A stretch of DNA of 64,000 nt from NCBI RefSeq assembly GCF_004153445.1, contig NZ_SDQC01000006.1, positions 62,001-126,000 of the forward strand, written 5' to 3'. Position 1 is the stretch's first letter; every line of letters starts with the position of its first letter. Source of the stretch: Allopusillimonas soli. Its GTDB lineage: Bacteria > Pseudomonadota > Gammaproteobacteria > Burkholderiales > Burkholderiaceae_B. The notes beneath the pieces were generated by a model. It saw nothing but the letters and a program-made list of their open reading frames with translations. It did no database searches and was not told the origin of the DNA. Positions 53,262-62,023 of the stretch are shown here, in pieces. The translations under genes were made by a program, and so were the position numbers.

Positions 53262-54545
53262 ATGAACCAGGCAAGTGTGATCGCCACGCCAGATATTCCT
53301 CCAGCCTCGCCCGACGGAGAAGTCCTTATCAGTCCCAACCCGGCGACACCGGCCGCCGCCGAAAAAAAAGAGGGCGTGGCGTACAAGGTGCTGGGCGCCA
53401 TCAGCTTCACCCACTTGCTCAACGACATGATGCAGTCGGTCCTGCTGGCGCTTTACCCCGTCCTCAAGGGCAATCTCTCCCTGAGCTTCGCCCAGATCGG
53501 CGTGATCACCCTGGCCTTCCAGTTTTCCGCGTCGCTGCTGCAGCCCGCCATTGGCGCCTTCACCGACAAGCGGCCCAAGCCCTATTCGCTGCCTATCGGC
53601 ATGGGATTCACCTTTCTTGGCCTGCTGCTGCTGTCCCAGGCATGGAGCTTCGCCAGCGTCGTGATGGCCGCGGCACTGATCGGGATGGGTTCGTCCGTGT
53701 TCCACCCCGAATCCTCGCGCGTGGCGCGCCTGGCGTCCGCGGGCCAGCACGGCCTGGCGCAATCCATATTTCAGGTCGGCGGCAATCTGGGTTCGTCGCT
53801 GGGACCATTGCTGGCGGCCCTGATCATCGTGCCCCTGGGCCAGGGCAGCGTGGCATGGTTTTCGTTGGCGGCGCTGACCGGCATGTTGGTTCTCTTGCGG
53901 GTCAGCCGCTGGTATTCCTTCCACCTGACCAGCGTGCGCGGCCGCAAAAGCCTCTCCCGTATTGAAACCGGCTTGAGCCGCCGGCAGGTCGGCATTGCGC
54001 TGAGCCTGCTGCTGGTGCTGGTGTTTTCCAAGTATTTCTATTTGGCCGGCCTCAATAGCTATCTCACTTTCTACCTCATGCACCGGTTCGATATCTCGAT
54101 ACAGAATGCCCAGTACTGCCTGTTCGTTTTTCTGTTTGCCGTCGCAGTGGGCACTGTGGTTGGCGGCCCGGTGGGTGATCGCATCGGGCGCAAGCGGGTG
54201 ATCTGGGGGTCCATTCTAGGCGCTGCCCCCTTTGCACTGATACTGCCATACGCCAACCTGCCATGGACCATCGTCTTGGTCTTTGTCATTGGACTGGTCA
54301 TCGCCTCGGCCTTCTCCGCCATCCTGGTCTACGCGCAGGAACTGGTGCCGGGCAAGACCGGCACCATTTCAGGTTTGTTCTTCGGGCTGGCATTCGGCAT
54401 GGGCGGCATTGGCGCGGCAGCGCTAGGCAATCTGGCCGACGCCACCAGCATCGAATTCGTCTACAAGATCTGCAGCTTCCTGCCTCTGCTGGGCATCGTG
54501 GCCTTTCTCTTGCCGGAGCGCAAGCGAGCCGTTCGCGGGCATTGA
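53262..54545 (+). CDS. MFS transporter, fosmidomycin-resistance (Fsr) type
   Basis: This 427-residue protein has 12 membrane helices after a leader of about 40 residues. Fsr-like features are GAISFTHLLNDMMQSVLLALYPVLKGNLSLSFAQIG at helix 1 and MGSSVFHPESSRVARLASAG after helix 4. It is probably an exporter of small polar compounds; Fsr confers fosmidomycin resistance in E. coli. The ATG at 53262 is preferred over the GTG at 53253. It is divergent from the AraC regulator and convergent with the GMC oxidoreductase gene. Confidence 0.9.
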   Translation: MNQASVIATPDIPPASPDGEVLISPNPATPAAAEKKEGVAYKVLGAISFTHLLNDMMQSVLLALYPVLKGNLSLSFAQIGVITLAFQFSASLLQPAIGAFTDKRPKPYSLPIGMGFTFLGLLLLSQAWSFASVVMAAALIGMGSSVFHPESSRVARLASAGQHGLAQSIFQVGGNLGSSLGPLLAALIIVPLGQGSVAWFSLAALTGMLVLLRVSRWYSFHLTSVRGRKSLSRIETGLSRRQVGIALSLLLVLVFSKYFYLAGLNSYLTFYLMHRFDISIQNAQYCLFVFLFAVAVGTVVGGPVGDRIGRKRVIWGSILGAAPFALILPYANLPWTIVLVFVIGLVIASAFSAILVYAQELVPGKTGTISGLFFGLAFGMGGIGAAALGNLADATSIEFVYKICSFLPLLGIVAFLLPERKRAVRGH

Positions 54546-54567
54546 CAGCACTGCGCCTGTGCGAAGT

Positions 54568-56205
54568 TCAACGGGTTTGCGCCTGGCCTGACGCCTGGGC
54601 ATCTCCATGCAGAATCAGGTCCGCGCCTTTTTCGGCGATCATGATGGTGGCGGCGTTGGTATTGGTGGACACCATGGCGGGCATGACCGATGCATCAATG
54701 ACGCGCAGCCCGTCCACACCCTGTACGCGTAGCGCAGGATCGACTACGGCGCGCTCATCGCTGCCCATGCGGCAGGTGCCACTGGCATGAAACACTGTGC
54801 CGCCTTTGTTGCGGGCAAATTGCTCAAGCGCGGCACGGCCGTTCACGGTGTTGCCGGGCAAGTATTCCTCGTCTGTGGTCAGGGTACGGAACGATGGTTG
54901 CGCGTAGATGTCGCGCAGCACCTCCAGTCCCGAGACCAGGGCATCGATGTCTTCGCGCTCGGTGAGATAGTTGGTAACGATCTCGGGCGCCGTGTGCGGA
55001 TCGCTGCCCGTTATGCGCACGGTGCCGCGCGACGCGGGACGGCATTGCGTGGCCGAGGCCGAAAACCCTGAAAATGCATGCAAGGGGTCGCCTGGCTTAT
55101 CCACCGACAGCGGCATGACATTCAGCAACACGTCAGCCCTGCCGTTGCGCGCGTGCGCACTGCACACCATGCCGCCAACCTGCCCCGCCCCCACCGTCAG
55201 CGGTCCGCGCTGGCCGAACAGCCACTGCGCCCCCATCTTCGCAAGACTGAACGGATTGCGCACGTCGTCGTTCAGCGACATCTTGCGGCGCAGCTTGACG
55301 ATGACCCGGGCCTGGTAGTGATCCTGCAGATTCGCGCCCACTTCCGGCGCATCCCTGTGAACGGCAATGCCGTGCTCGCGCAGCAACGCGGCGGGGCCAA
55401 CGCCGGACAATTGCAGTAACTGCGGCGACTGGATGGCTCCAGCGGCGAGTATGACCTCGGCATCGGCGTTCGCCCGGTGCACCGTGCCGTCTTGCGTCCA
55501 CATCACGCCGCAAGCCCGGCCATTCTCGATGACGATACGCGACACATGAGCGCCCGTGCATATCTTCAGATTCGGCCGCTCACGCACCGGCCGCAGAAAA
55601 GCCGTGGCCGCATCGCAGCGCCAGTGTCCGCGCAGTGTCAGTTGATAGGCACCGATGCCGCAATCGTGCTCGCCATTGAAATCGGGAGAAGGCGGATGCC
55701 CCGCCTCCAGCGCTGCCTGAACCCACGCTTCGCAGCAGGGATGGTCGTTGCGCAGATCGGACACGCATAGTTCGCCCTGAGCGCCATGGTATTCGCTGGC
55801 ACCGCCTTGATAACATTCCGACTTGCGGAAATACGGCAGCACCTCGCGATAGCTCCAGCCGCTGGCGCCGCTGCGCGCCCAATCATCGAAATCAGCATGT
55901 TGGCCGCGAATGTAGAGTAGGCCATTGATCGCGCTTGAGCCTCCCAGGCCTCGGCCACGCGGCCAGACAATCTCGCGATTTCCGGTTTCTGGCTGCGGTC
56001 GTGTGGGAAATTGCCAGGAAAAGCGCGTGTCATAAATGGTGCGGAAGTATCCCACGGGAAGCCGTATCCAGAAATGATGCTGGGCGCCTCCCGACTCCAG
56101 CAGCAGTACGCGGCAGGCTGAATTCGCGCTCAGGCGGTTGGCCAGCAAACAGCCGGCCGAGCCCGCGCCTATGATGATGTAGTCGTAATGTTCAAGAGTG
56201 GCCAT
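54568..56205 (-). CDS. GMC-family flavin-dependent alcohol dehydrogenase (choline-dehydrogenase-like)
   Basis: This 545-residue flavoprotein has the N-terminal FAD dinucleotide motif IIGAGSAGCLLANRLS, the GMC signature GRGLGGSSAINGLLYIRG, the second signature GAIQSPQLLQLSGVGP, and the C-terminal catalytic His region VFHASGTCRMG. Members include choline dehydrogenase BetA, polyethylene-glycol dehydrogenase and other alcohol oxidases. It lies downstream of a sulfatase and Bug receptor on the same strand, suggesting oxidation of an alcohol released from an imported sulfate ester. Substrate is inferred. Confidence 0.9.
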   Translation of the reverse strand: MATLEHYDYIIIGAGSAGCLLANRLSANSACRVLLLESGGAQHHFWIRLPVGYFRTIYDTRFSWQFPTRPQPETGNREIVWPRGRGLGGSSAINGLLYIRGQHADFDDWARSGASGWSYREVLPYFRKSECYQGGASEYHGAQGELCVSDLRNDHPCCEAWVQAALEAGHPPSPDFNGEHDCGIGAYQLTLRGHWRCDAATAFLRPVRERPNLKICTGAHVSRIVIENGRACGVMWTQDGTVHRANADAEVILAAGAIQSPQLLQLSGVGPAALLREHGIAVHRDAPEVGANLQDHYQARVIVKLRRKMSLNDDVRNPFSLAKMGAQWLFGQRGPLTVGAGQVGGMVCSAHARNGRADVLLNVMPLSVDKPGDPLHAFSGFSASATQCRPASRGTVRITGSDPHTAPEIVTNYLTEREDIDALVSGLEVLRDIYAQPSFRTLTTDEEYLPGNTVNGRAALEQFARNKGGTVFHASGTCRMGSDERAVVDPALRVQGVDGLRVIDASVMPAMVSTNTNAATIMIAEKGADLILHGDAQASGQAQTR

Positions 56206-56280
56206 GAGTTTGCTCGCGTGTCCCTTGCCTGTATCGAGGCGGCCACGACGCCAAAACGCCTGCGGCCATATCGCATGACG

Positions 56281-57825
56281 TCAGCCGTGCCCCCCGCCAT
56301 CCGGGACGGCCAAGCCCAGTCGTGTGAAGGCCTCCGGCGGCGCCTCATGGGCGCACATGATGTCCGCCATCGCGCCCAGCAAGCGCCGCTCTATGTCCTC
56401 ATCACGAAATGGATGCTGCTGCGCATAATCGGATTTCAGGTCGTACAGTACGGTGGTCGTATCCTCGTAGCCGCCACCCTGTCCCTGATGCCCAGTTGGC
56501 TGTCCCTTCACGTTGCGTCGCGCGGGTACTTTCAGCAACGGCACGCCTTGCGTGAAGCCAAAGGGCTCGACCAGTTGCGCGCCGCGCAGCTCGTCGACAT
56601 GAAACAGGCTCTTCAAATGCATGGGCATGAGCGTATATTCATACAACATTTGGCGCGTCATGTCCTCGGGATAGCGGAAATAGGTATAGCGGCCGTCGGT
56701 GATATTGGTGCCCGCGCCGAACATACCGAACACGGCGGCCTCCCGCGAGGACTTGTCCTGCTCAAGCACGGGCAGCAAAGAATGACCGCGCACCGTCTCT
56801 GGCGCCTGCACGCCATGCAAGTCCAGCAGCGTGGGCATGATATCCATGGTCTGGGTCAGCGCACTGCGTCGGCTGCCGGCCTGGCTGGCGAAATCGGGAT
56901 GATGCACCATCAGCGGGATGTGCGCGATCTCGTTGTAGAAAGGCATGCGGTTCTTGCCCCACCAATCGTGTTCGGCCAAGAGAAAGCCATGATCGGTAGT
57001 CAGAATAACCGCCGTGTCCCGCCAGAGATCATGCCTGTCCATGTAGTCAAGAAAACGGCCCAGATAAAAATCGCACATGCTCAACAACGCGGCGTAGTTC
57101 GCGCGCAGTTCCCGCACTTCCAGGTCATGTTCTTCCAGCCGCTTGTAGCGCGGCCAGTCCAGGATGGGGCCCGTATATCCAGTGGGATACCGTTCCCTGA
57201 AGCGTGCTGGTGCAAAAAAGGGCTCGTGCGGATCGAAGCATTCCAGATGCAGCAGCCAGTCCTTCGCGCCGCGGTTCCGGTCCAGAAACTCGAAAGCGGC
57301 GTCAAAAGAACGCGGGCAGCAGAAGTCGCTTTCTTCCCGCATAAACTCACGGTTCACCATGGCCTGTACGCGCCCGTCCTGCCCGCCTTGGGGCTGCTGC
57401 ATCGCGTGATACATGGTTTTGAACCGTTCGAGGGGCGGTTCTACCATGGCCTTCCATTTGTCCCACTCCTGCCCGCGAATAAACTCCCAGGAAGAATAAC
57501 GGTTATGGTAAGTAGCGCCGCCATCCTCCCAATAATGATAATGGTCGGATACCAGGTGCGTGTAGGTGCCCGCCGCGCGCAGCAGCTCGGAAAAAGACTG
57601 GTCGAAAGGCTCCAAAGGCCCCCAGCTGCGATGCAGGAAATTCAGCCGGCCGGTATGCATGTCGCGCCGCGCGGGCATGCACGGCAGGCTGCCAGCAAAA
57701 TGATTGTCGAATGTGACGGCCCGCTCGGCAAAACGCTTGAAGTTGGGCGTATGCACGGATGTGCCGCCATAGCACTCCAGTGCCCCACGCACCAGCGAAT
57801 CGAACAACAGGAAAACTGTGCGCAT
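56281..57825 (-). CDS. Sulfatase family hydrolase (Cys-type, formylglycine-dependent)
   Basis: This 514-residue alkaline-phosphatase-superfamily protein has the sulfatase signature at C49-M-P51-A-R53 (SLPCMPARRDMHTGR). Its Cys would be converted to formylglycine. Calcium-site residues are visible in LLFDS (D9) and TTDHGFLLAEHDWWGKN (D and H). No signal peptide is seen, so it acts in the cytoplasm. It could cleave a sulfate ester or, as for related enzymes, a phosphonate monoester. The neighbouring GMC oxidoreductase recalls choline-sulfate use, but the sequence is not a typical BetC. Confidence 0.88.
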   Translation of the reverse strand: MRTVFLLFDSLVRGALECYGGTSVHTPNFKRFAERAVTFDNHFAGSLPCMPARRDMHTGRLNFLHRSWGPLEPFDQSFSELLRAAGTYTHLVSDHYHYWEDGGATYHNRYSSWEFIRGQEWDKWKAMVEPPLERFKTMYHAMQQPQGGQDGRVQAMVNREFMREESDFCCPRSFDAAFEFLDRNRGAKDWLLHLECFDPHEPFFAPARFRERYPTGYTGPILDWPRYKRLEEHDLEVRELRANYAALLSMCDFYLGRFLDYMDRHDLWRDTAVILTTDHGFLLAEHDWWGKNRMPFYNEIAHIPLMVHHPDFASQAGSRRSALTQTMDIMPTLLDLHGVQAPETVRGHSLLPVLEQDKSSREAAVFGMFGAGTNITDGRYTYFRYPEDMTRQMLYEYTLMPMHLKSLFHVDELRGAQLVEPFGFTQGVPLLKVPARRNVKGQPTGHQGQGGGYEDTTTVLYDLKSDYAQQHPFRDEDIERRLLGAMADIMCAHEAPPEAFTRLGLAVPDGGGHG

Positions 57826-57828
57826 GGC

Positions 57829-58803
57829 TCAATCCAAGTGGATATCGGATGCCTTGGCCACCGATTTCCATTTTGCATAATCGTCGTGCAGATATGTCTT
57901 GAATGCATCTGGCGACATCGGCTCGGCGGCACGCATGCCATTCTTGACCAGCGAAGCTTGCAGGCTCTTGTCCTGTGCCGCAGCGGTGATCGCGTCATGC
58001 AGGGTCTTGACGACCTCCGGCGGTGTGCCCGCCGGCGCCAGGTAACCCAGCCATTGATCCAGGTCGAAGCCCTGAACTCCCGCCTCGGCCATTGTGGGCA
58101 CGTCAGGCAATTGCGGCACGCGATGCGCGCTGGCAACCGCGAGCGCCTTGATCTTGCCGTCCTTGATCTGCGGCAGCGCCACGACTGCATTGGCAAAGTG
58201 ATAATCCACCCTTCCGGATATCTGATCCACCATCGCTGGCGGCCCGCCCTTGTATGGCACATGCACCACATCGATATGCTGTGCCGACTTCAGCATCTCT
58301 CCGGCAAAATGGCCTGGCGTACCAACGCCCGCGGACGCATAGGTCAGCTTGCCCGGCTGCTTCCTGGCCTGGTCTATCAGCGCTTGTACCGAATCGGGCC
58401 CATTCGGGCTGGTTACCAAGATCAACGATGTATAGGCCGCCACGGCAATGGGAACAAACGACTTCTCCACATCGTAGGTCAGGCCCTTGCGGATGGCGGC
58501 GTTCATGTTCATGGCACTGGTGGTCAGCATGACGGTGTAGCCATCGGGTGCCGCACGCGCCACCTCGCCGGCGCCGATCGCACCGCCTGCGCCAGGCTTG
58601 TTCTCGACAATCATTGGAACGCCGAGGCTGGCCTGCGCTTTGTCCGCCACCGACCGCGCCAACAGGTCTACCAGGCCGCCGGCCGGCCATGGCACCACAA
58701 CACGAACAGGCTGGGCGGGATAACCGGCCGCCTGAACAGGCCCGCTTAATAGGGCGCACGATGCCGCCAACGCTGCGGCCAGGGGAATGGATTTCTTGAA
58801 CAT
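57829..58803 (-). CDS. Bug-type tripartite-tricarboxylate-transporter substrate-binding protein (TctC family)
   Basis: This 324-residue periplasmic receptor has a signal peptide (residues 1 to about 25, ending VQA-A) and the family opening YPAQPVRVVVPWPAGGLVD. Bug proteins bind carboxylates and related ligands and feed the TctAB pore. Here no tctA/tctB genes adjoin it, so it must share a pore encoded elsewhere or act as a sensor. It ends 3 bases before the sulfatase start, so the two are coupled. Confidence 0.93.
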   Translation of the reverse strand: MFKKSIPLAAALAASCALLSGPVQAAGYPAQPVRVVVPWPAGGLVDLLARSVADKAQASLGVPMIVENKPGAGGAIGAGEVARAAPDGYTVMLTTSAMNMNAAIRKGLTYDVEKSFVPIAVAAYTSLILVTSPNGPDSVQALIDQARKQPGKLTYASAGVGTPGHFAGEMLKSAQHIDVVHVPYKGGPPAMVDQISGRVDYHFANAVVALPQIKDGKIKALAVASAHRVPQLPDVPTMAEAGVQGFDLDQWLGYLAPAGTPPEVVKTLHDAITAAAQDKSLQASLVKNGMRAAEPMSPDAFKTYLHDDYAKWKSVAKASDIHLD

Positions 58804-58846
58804 GAGTGTCTCGCTCCTGAATGATGGCTGAGGCTACAACCTGTTT

Positions 58847-58864
58847 TTATAATTGGTATTATAA
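58847..58864. promoter_or_regulatory. Palindrome upstream of the Bug receptor gene (probable GntR/UTRA operator)
   Basis: TTATAAT (58847-58853), TGGT, then ATTATAA (58858-58864) make a perfect 7-base inverted repeat in the gap between the GntR/UTRA gene and the receptor gene. A related GTATTAT lies upstream of the regulator (59726-59732). It probably controls the receptor-sulfatase-oxidoreductase operon. Confidence 0.6.
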
Positions 58865-58929
58865 GCCATACGTTATATCTTTAGCAACTAGAAAGTCGAC
58901 GCTGCGCAAGCCACACAGCAAAACGCCGC

Positions 58930-59649
58930 CTATGGCTTCAAATCCATCTCCACGTGAATGGCGTCGCCCCGATACGTGACTTCGGCCAGATAAATAACCT
59001 CACCCGCCGCATTGCGGAAGATGCGCCGCACTTCCGCCACCGGCGCATTGATGGACAGCCCGAGACAGCGCGCCACCTCGATGTCCGCCGTGCCTATGGT
59101 CAATGTCTGGTGTGCATCAGCGACCACCCGCATTGATGCCAGCAGAGGGATGACGGTATGGTTGCGGAACCCCTCCGGATTTCGTCGGAAGAGATCATCG
59201 TCCATATAGATGCTGATAATGCAATAGGGATTGCCATCGCGGGCATGTATGCGCCGCATGAACACGTAGCGCGCCCGAACCACCCCCTCGCCTGGCCGCA
59301 GGGGGGGCAGGCGCGTGGATTCGTCGATATTGACGATAGTTGGCTGCGTGTCGTGATAGACCTTGGCCAGTTCATCCAGCGTGGTGACGACGTTGATCCA
59401 GCGATCGCTGGCAGGCTGGTGCGTAACAAAAGTGCCACGCCCCTGCTGGCGCGATACCAGGCCCTGGCGAGCCAACATGTCAATTGCCTGGCGTACCGTC
59501 ACGCGCGCCACACCGAATTCCTTGAGCAACTGCTCCAGCGTCGGCAGCCTGCAGCCCTGCGGCCACTCTCCGCGGATGATACGCTGGCGCATGAGTTCGG
59601 CCAGTTGCAGATATAGAGGTACCCGGCTATCCAGGATCTTGGATTTCAT
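58930..59649 (-). CDS. GntR-family regulator with UTRA domain (HutC subfamily)
   Basis: This 239-residue protein has an N-terminal winged helix-turn-helix (YLQLAELMRQRIIRGEWPQG ... FGVARVTVRQAIDMLARQGLVSRQQGRGTFV) and a C-terminal UTRA ligand-binding domain (chorismate-lyase fold) ending VTYRGDAIHVEMDL. It is upstream of and co-oriented with the Bug-sulfatase-GMC genes and presumably represses them until a pathway ligand binds. It is divergent from the msrC gene. Confidence 0.92.
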   Translation of the reverse strand: MKSKILDSRVPLYLQLAELMRQRIIRGEWPQGCRLPTLEQLLKEFGVARVTVRQAIDMLARQGLVSRQQGRGTFVTHQPASDRWINVVTTLDELAKVYHDTQPTIVNIDESTRLPPLRPGEGVVRARYVFMRRIHARDGNPYCIISIYMDDDLFRRNPEGFRNHTVIPLLASMRVVADAHQTLTIGTADIEVARCLGLSINAPVAEVRRIFRNAAGEVIYLAEVTYRGDAIHVEMDLKP

Positions 59650-59723
59650 TGGATCACGCCCGACAGCAATGACGCACCGGGCGTCACAAAAACAGATCCG
59701 CCCAGGTTTTGCGCCGGACGTAT

Positions 59724-59733
59724 TAGTATTATC
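59724..59733. promoter_or_regulatory. GTATTAT element upstream of the GntR/UTRA gene
   Basis: GTATTAT at 59726-59732 repeats the core of the palindrome in front of the Bug gene. It lies about 75 bases upstream of the regulator start, consistent with autoregulation. Weak evidence, since the inverted half is imperfect. Confidence 0.3.
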
Positions 59734-59795
59734 TTATTTACCAGCCAGTATACAGACCACGCTGGCCGCGGCATCACGAACACAGGAAACCTTCG

Positions 59796-60323
59796 ATGTT
59801 TCATACCATCACGCAGGAATACGACAGCAAGCAGCAGCATTATGCCGAACTTTTAATGCAGGCCCAGGGCCTGCTTCACGGCGAACATGACATGATCGCC
59901 AATGCCGCCAATTTCAGCGCCTTGATATTCAACAGCCTGCCCAAGCTGAACTGGGCGGGTTTCTATCTGTTCGACGGACGGGAGCTGGTTGTAGGCCCCT
60001 TCCAGGGCAAGCCCGCCTGCGTGCGTATCGGCCTGGGCGCCGGCGTCTGCGGCACCGCCGCGCAGACCCGCCAGACCCAGGTCGTCGCCGATGTCAACGC
60101 CTTCGCGGGCCATATCGCCTGCGACGCAGCCTCATTATCGGAAATCGTGGTGCCGCTGATCAAGGAGGACGGCAGCCTGCTTGGCGTCTGGGACTGCGAC
60201 AGTTTCGTCACCGAGCGCTTCGACGAAGAAGATCGGCACGGCATGGAGGCCCTTTGCGCATGTTTCCTGGGCAGCCTGGAGCGCAGGCCTGCCATGATCA
60301 ATGACGTTTCCCGGAGCATCTGA
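59796..60323 (+). CDS. msrC: Free methionine-(R)-sulfoxide reductase (GAF domain)
   Basis: This 175-residue protein is a single GAF domain. The three redox cysteines of the enzyme are present at C75, C85 and C109 (KPACVRIGLGAGVCG; HIACDAAS), and the acid residues of the substrate pocket are visible in VPLIKEDGSLLGVWDCDS. It reduces free Met-(R)-sulfoxide. Its stop overlaps the start of the sulfurtransferase gene (TGATG), linking it to sulfur metabolism. Confidence 0.93.
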   Translation: MFHTITQEYDSKQQHYAELLMQAQGLLHGEHDMIANAANFSALIFNSLPKLNWAGFYLFDGRELVVGPFQGKPACVRIGLGAGVCGTAAQTRQTQVVADVNAFAGHIACDAASLSEIVVPLIKEDGSLLGVWDCDSFVTERFDEEDRHGMEALCACFLGSLERRPAMINDVSRSI

Positions 60324-61192
60324 TGAGCAAGTCCCCGTTGATTCAACCACAGTCACTTCTCGCCATCCAAAAAGCGGCCGATGGCAATGTCCTGGTGCTG
60401 GATTGCAGCTTTGACCTTGCCGATCCCGCCGCAGGGCGGCGCGCCTTTGAGGCCGAGCACATTCCCGGAGCACGGTATGTGCACCTGGAAGACGATCTGA
60501 GCGCCCCCAGGACGGGGCGCAACGGCCGCCATCCGCTGCCCGACGCCCAGGCCTTCGCACAATGCATGGCCCGCCTTGGCGCGCGCAACGACACGCACAT
60601 TGTCGCCTACGATAACGCCGGCAGCATGTATGCCGCGAGGCTGTGGTGGATGCTGGGATGGGCAGGCCATGCCGCCCGCCAGGTGCTTGATGGCGGCCTG
60701 GCTGCATGGAAGGCCGCCGGACTGCCCACCGAGGCCGGCGATCCGGCTCAGGCGGCTGGCGGCAGCTTCAGTCTGCGTGCGCCTCTTGCCGCAACCGTCG
60801 ACTACGCCTATGTACGCGCCAACCTGGAAAGCAGCGAACGCCTGGTCATCGATGCACGCAATGCCGACCGCTACGCGGGCCGCAACGAAACCATGGACGC
60901 CAAGGCCGGCCATATCCCGGGCGCGCGCAATCACTTCTTCATGAACAATCTGGACGACAAAGGCCATTTCAAGTCTCCCGAAGCATTACGCGACGCGTTT
61001 TCCGCCCTGCTCGGCGAGCGTAAGCCCGGCGAAGTTGTCCATCAGTGCGGCTCCGGCGTCACTGCCTGCCACAACCTGCTGGCCATGGAGATAGCGGGCC
61101 TGGGTGGCGCGGCGCTGTATCCCGGCTCCTGGAGCGAATGGAGCCAGCAGCCCGATGCGCCCGTAGCGACTGGCCAGGAAACCGCATCGTGA
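60323..61192 (+). CDS. sseA: 3-Mercaptopyruvate sulfurtransferase (tandem rhodanese)
   Basis: This 289-residue protein has two rhodanese domains. The first has no cysteine at the active-site loop position. The second ends with the active-site loop CGSGVTAC, the 3-mercaptopyruvate type, with persulfide-forming Cys. LDCSFDLADPAAGRRAFEAEHIPGARYVHLE is the typical start. It transfers sulfur from 3-mercaptopyruvate to thiols or cyanide. It overlaps msrC upstream and the SDR gene downstream. Confidence 0.94.
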   Translation: MSKSPLIQPQSLLAIQKAADGNVLVLDCSFDLADPAAGRRAFEAEHIPGARYVHLEDDLSAPRTGRNGRHPLPDAQAFAQCMARLGARNDTHIVAYDNAGSMYAARLWWMLGWAGHAARQVLDGGLAAWKAAGLPTEAGDPAQAAGGSFSLRAPLAATVDYAYVRANLESSERLVIDARNADRYAGRNETMDAKAGHIPGARNHFFMNNLDDKGHFKSPEALRDAFSALLGERKPGEVVHQCGSGVTACHNLLAMEIAGLGGAALYPGSWSEWSQQPDAPVATGQETAS

Positions 61193-61956
61193 CGCCCCTC
61201 AATCTGCGCGGCCGTGTGGCGCTGGTGACGGGCGCCGCCGGCGGCCTGGGCGCGCATTTTTCCAGAACCCTGGGTCGCGCCGGAGCCAAGGTGGTGCTGA
61301 CCGGCCGCCGCCTTGATCCATTGCAAGATCTTGCCCGGCGGCTTGGCGAGGAGGACGGCATAGAGGCGCTGGCGATATCGTCGGATGTCAGCGACGCGGA
61401 TTCCGTGCATGCCTGTTTCGATGCGGCGCAGGACGCTTTCGGCGTCGTCGACATAGTGGTCTGCAACGCGGGCCACGCGGCGACCAAGCCATCGCTGTCC
61501 ATGTCGGATAGCGACTGGGATCAAGTCGTCAACGTGAATCTGAAAGGCGCCTGGCTGGTGGCCAATGAGGGGACGCGCAGGCTGGTTGCCGCAGGCAAGC
61601 CCGGTTCGGTCATCGTTATTTCGTCCATACTTGGGCATCGGGTCGCAGGCGGCGTGGTCAGCTACGCCGTATCCAAGGCGGGCGTCGAGCAGATGGTGAA
61701 GGCGCTGGCGCTGGAATGGGCAAGGCATGACATCCGCGTCAACGCGTTGGCACCCGGCTACATCGAAACTGACATGAACCGGGAATTTTTCTCCAGCGAA
61801 GCCGGACAGGCAATGATCAAGCGCATCCCCCAGCGCAGGCTGGGACAGGCTCGCGATCTGGATGGCCCCTTGCTGTTGCTCGCATCCGATGCATCGCGGT
61901 ATATGACGGGAAGCACCATCGTCGTCGACGGCGGCCACTTGCAGTCGTCGCTCTGA
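61189..61956 (+). CDS. Short-chain dehydrogenase/reductase (SDR)
   Basis: This 255-residue classical SDR has the cofactor motif TGAAGGLGAHF, the NAG motif VCNAGHAA and the catalytic serine in VISSILGH with the Y-x3-K in SYAVSKAG. The end is the usual YMTGSTIVVDGGH. A GTG start at 61189 overlaps the sseA stop and follows an AGGA ribosome site; longer frames overlap sseA. The substrate is not evident. The reading is firm, the role is unassigned. Confidence 0.92.
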   Translation: MTPLNLRGRVALVTGAAGGLGAHFSRTLGRAGAKVVLTGRRLDPLQDLARRLGEEDGIEALAISSDVSDADSVHACFDAAQDAFGVVDIVVCNAGHAATKPSLSMSDSDWDQVVNVNLKGAWLVANEGTRRLVAAGKPGSVIVISSILGHRVAGGVVSYAVSKAGVEQMVKALALEWARHDIRVNALAPGYIETDMNREFFSSEAGQAMIKRIPQRRLGQARDLDGPLLLLASDASRYMTGSTIVVDGGHLQSSL

Positions 61957-62023
61957 CAGGCGCGGCCGGCAGAGCCTGAGCAGCGCCGTGTCCGAAATGG
62001 CAAAAGGCGCGGCGTGCTGCGCG

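Noticed and set aside
56188-58749. An 853-codon plus-strand open frame opposite the sulfatase and Bug genes.
   Set aside because: It lies exactly antisense to two well-supported genes with clear motifs, has no recognisable domain and a composition rich in His, Arg and Gln, typical of reverse frames in GC-rich DNA.
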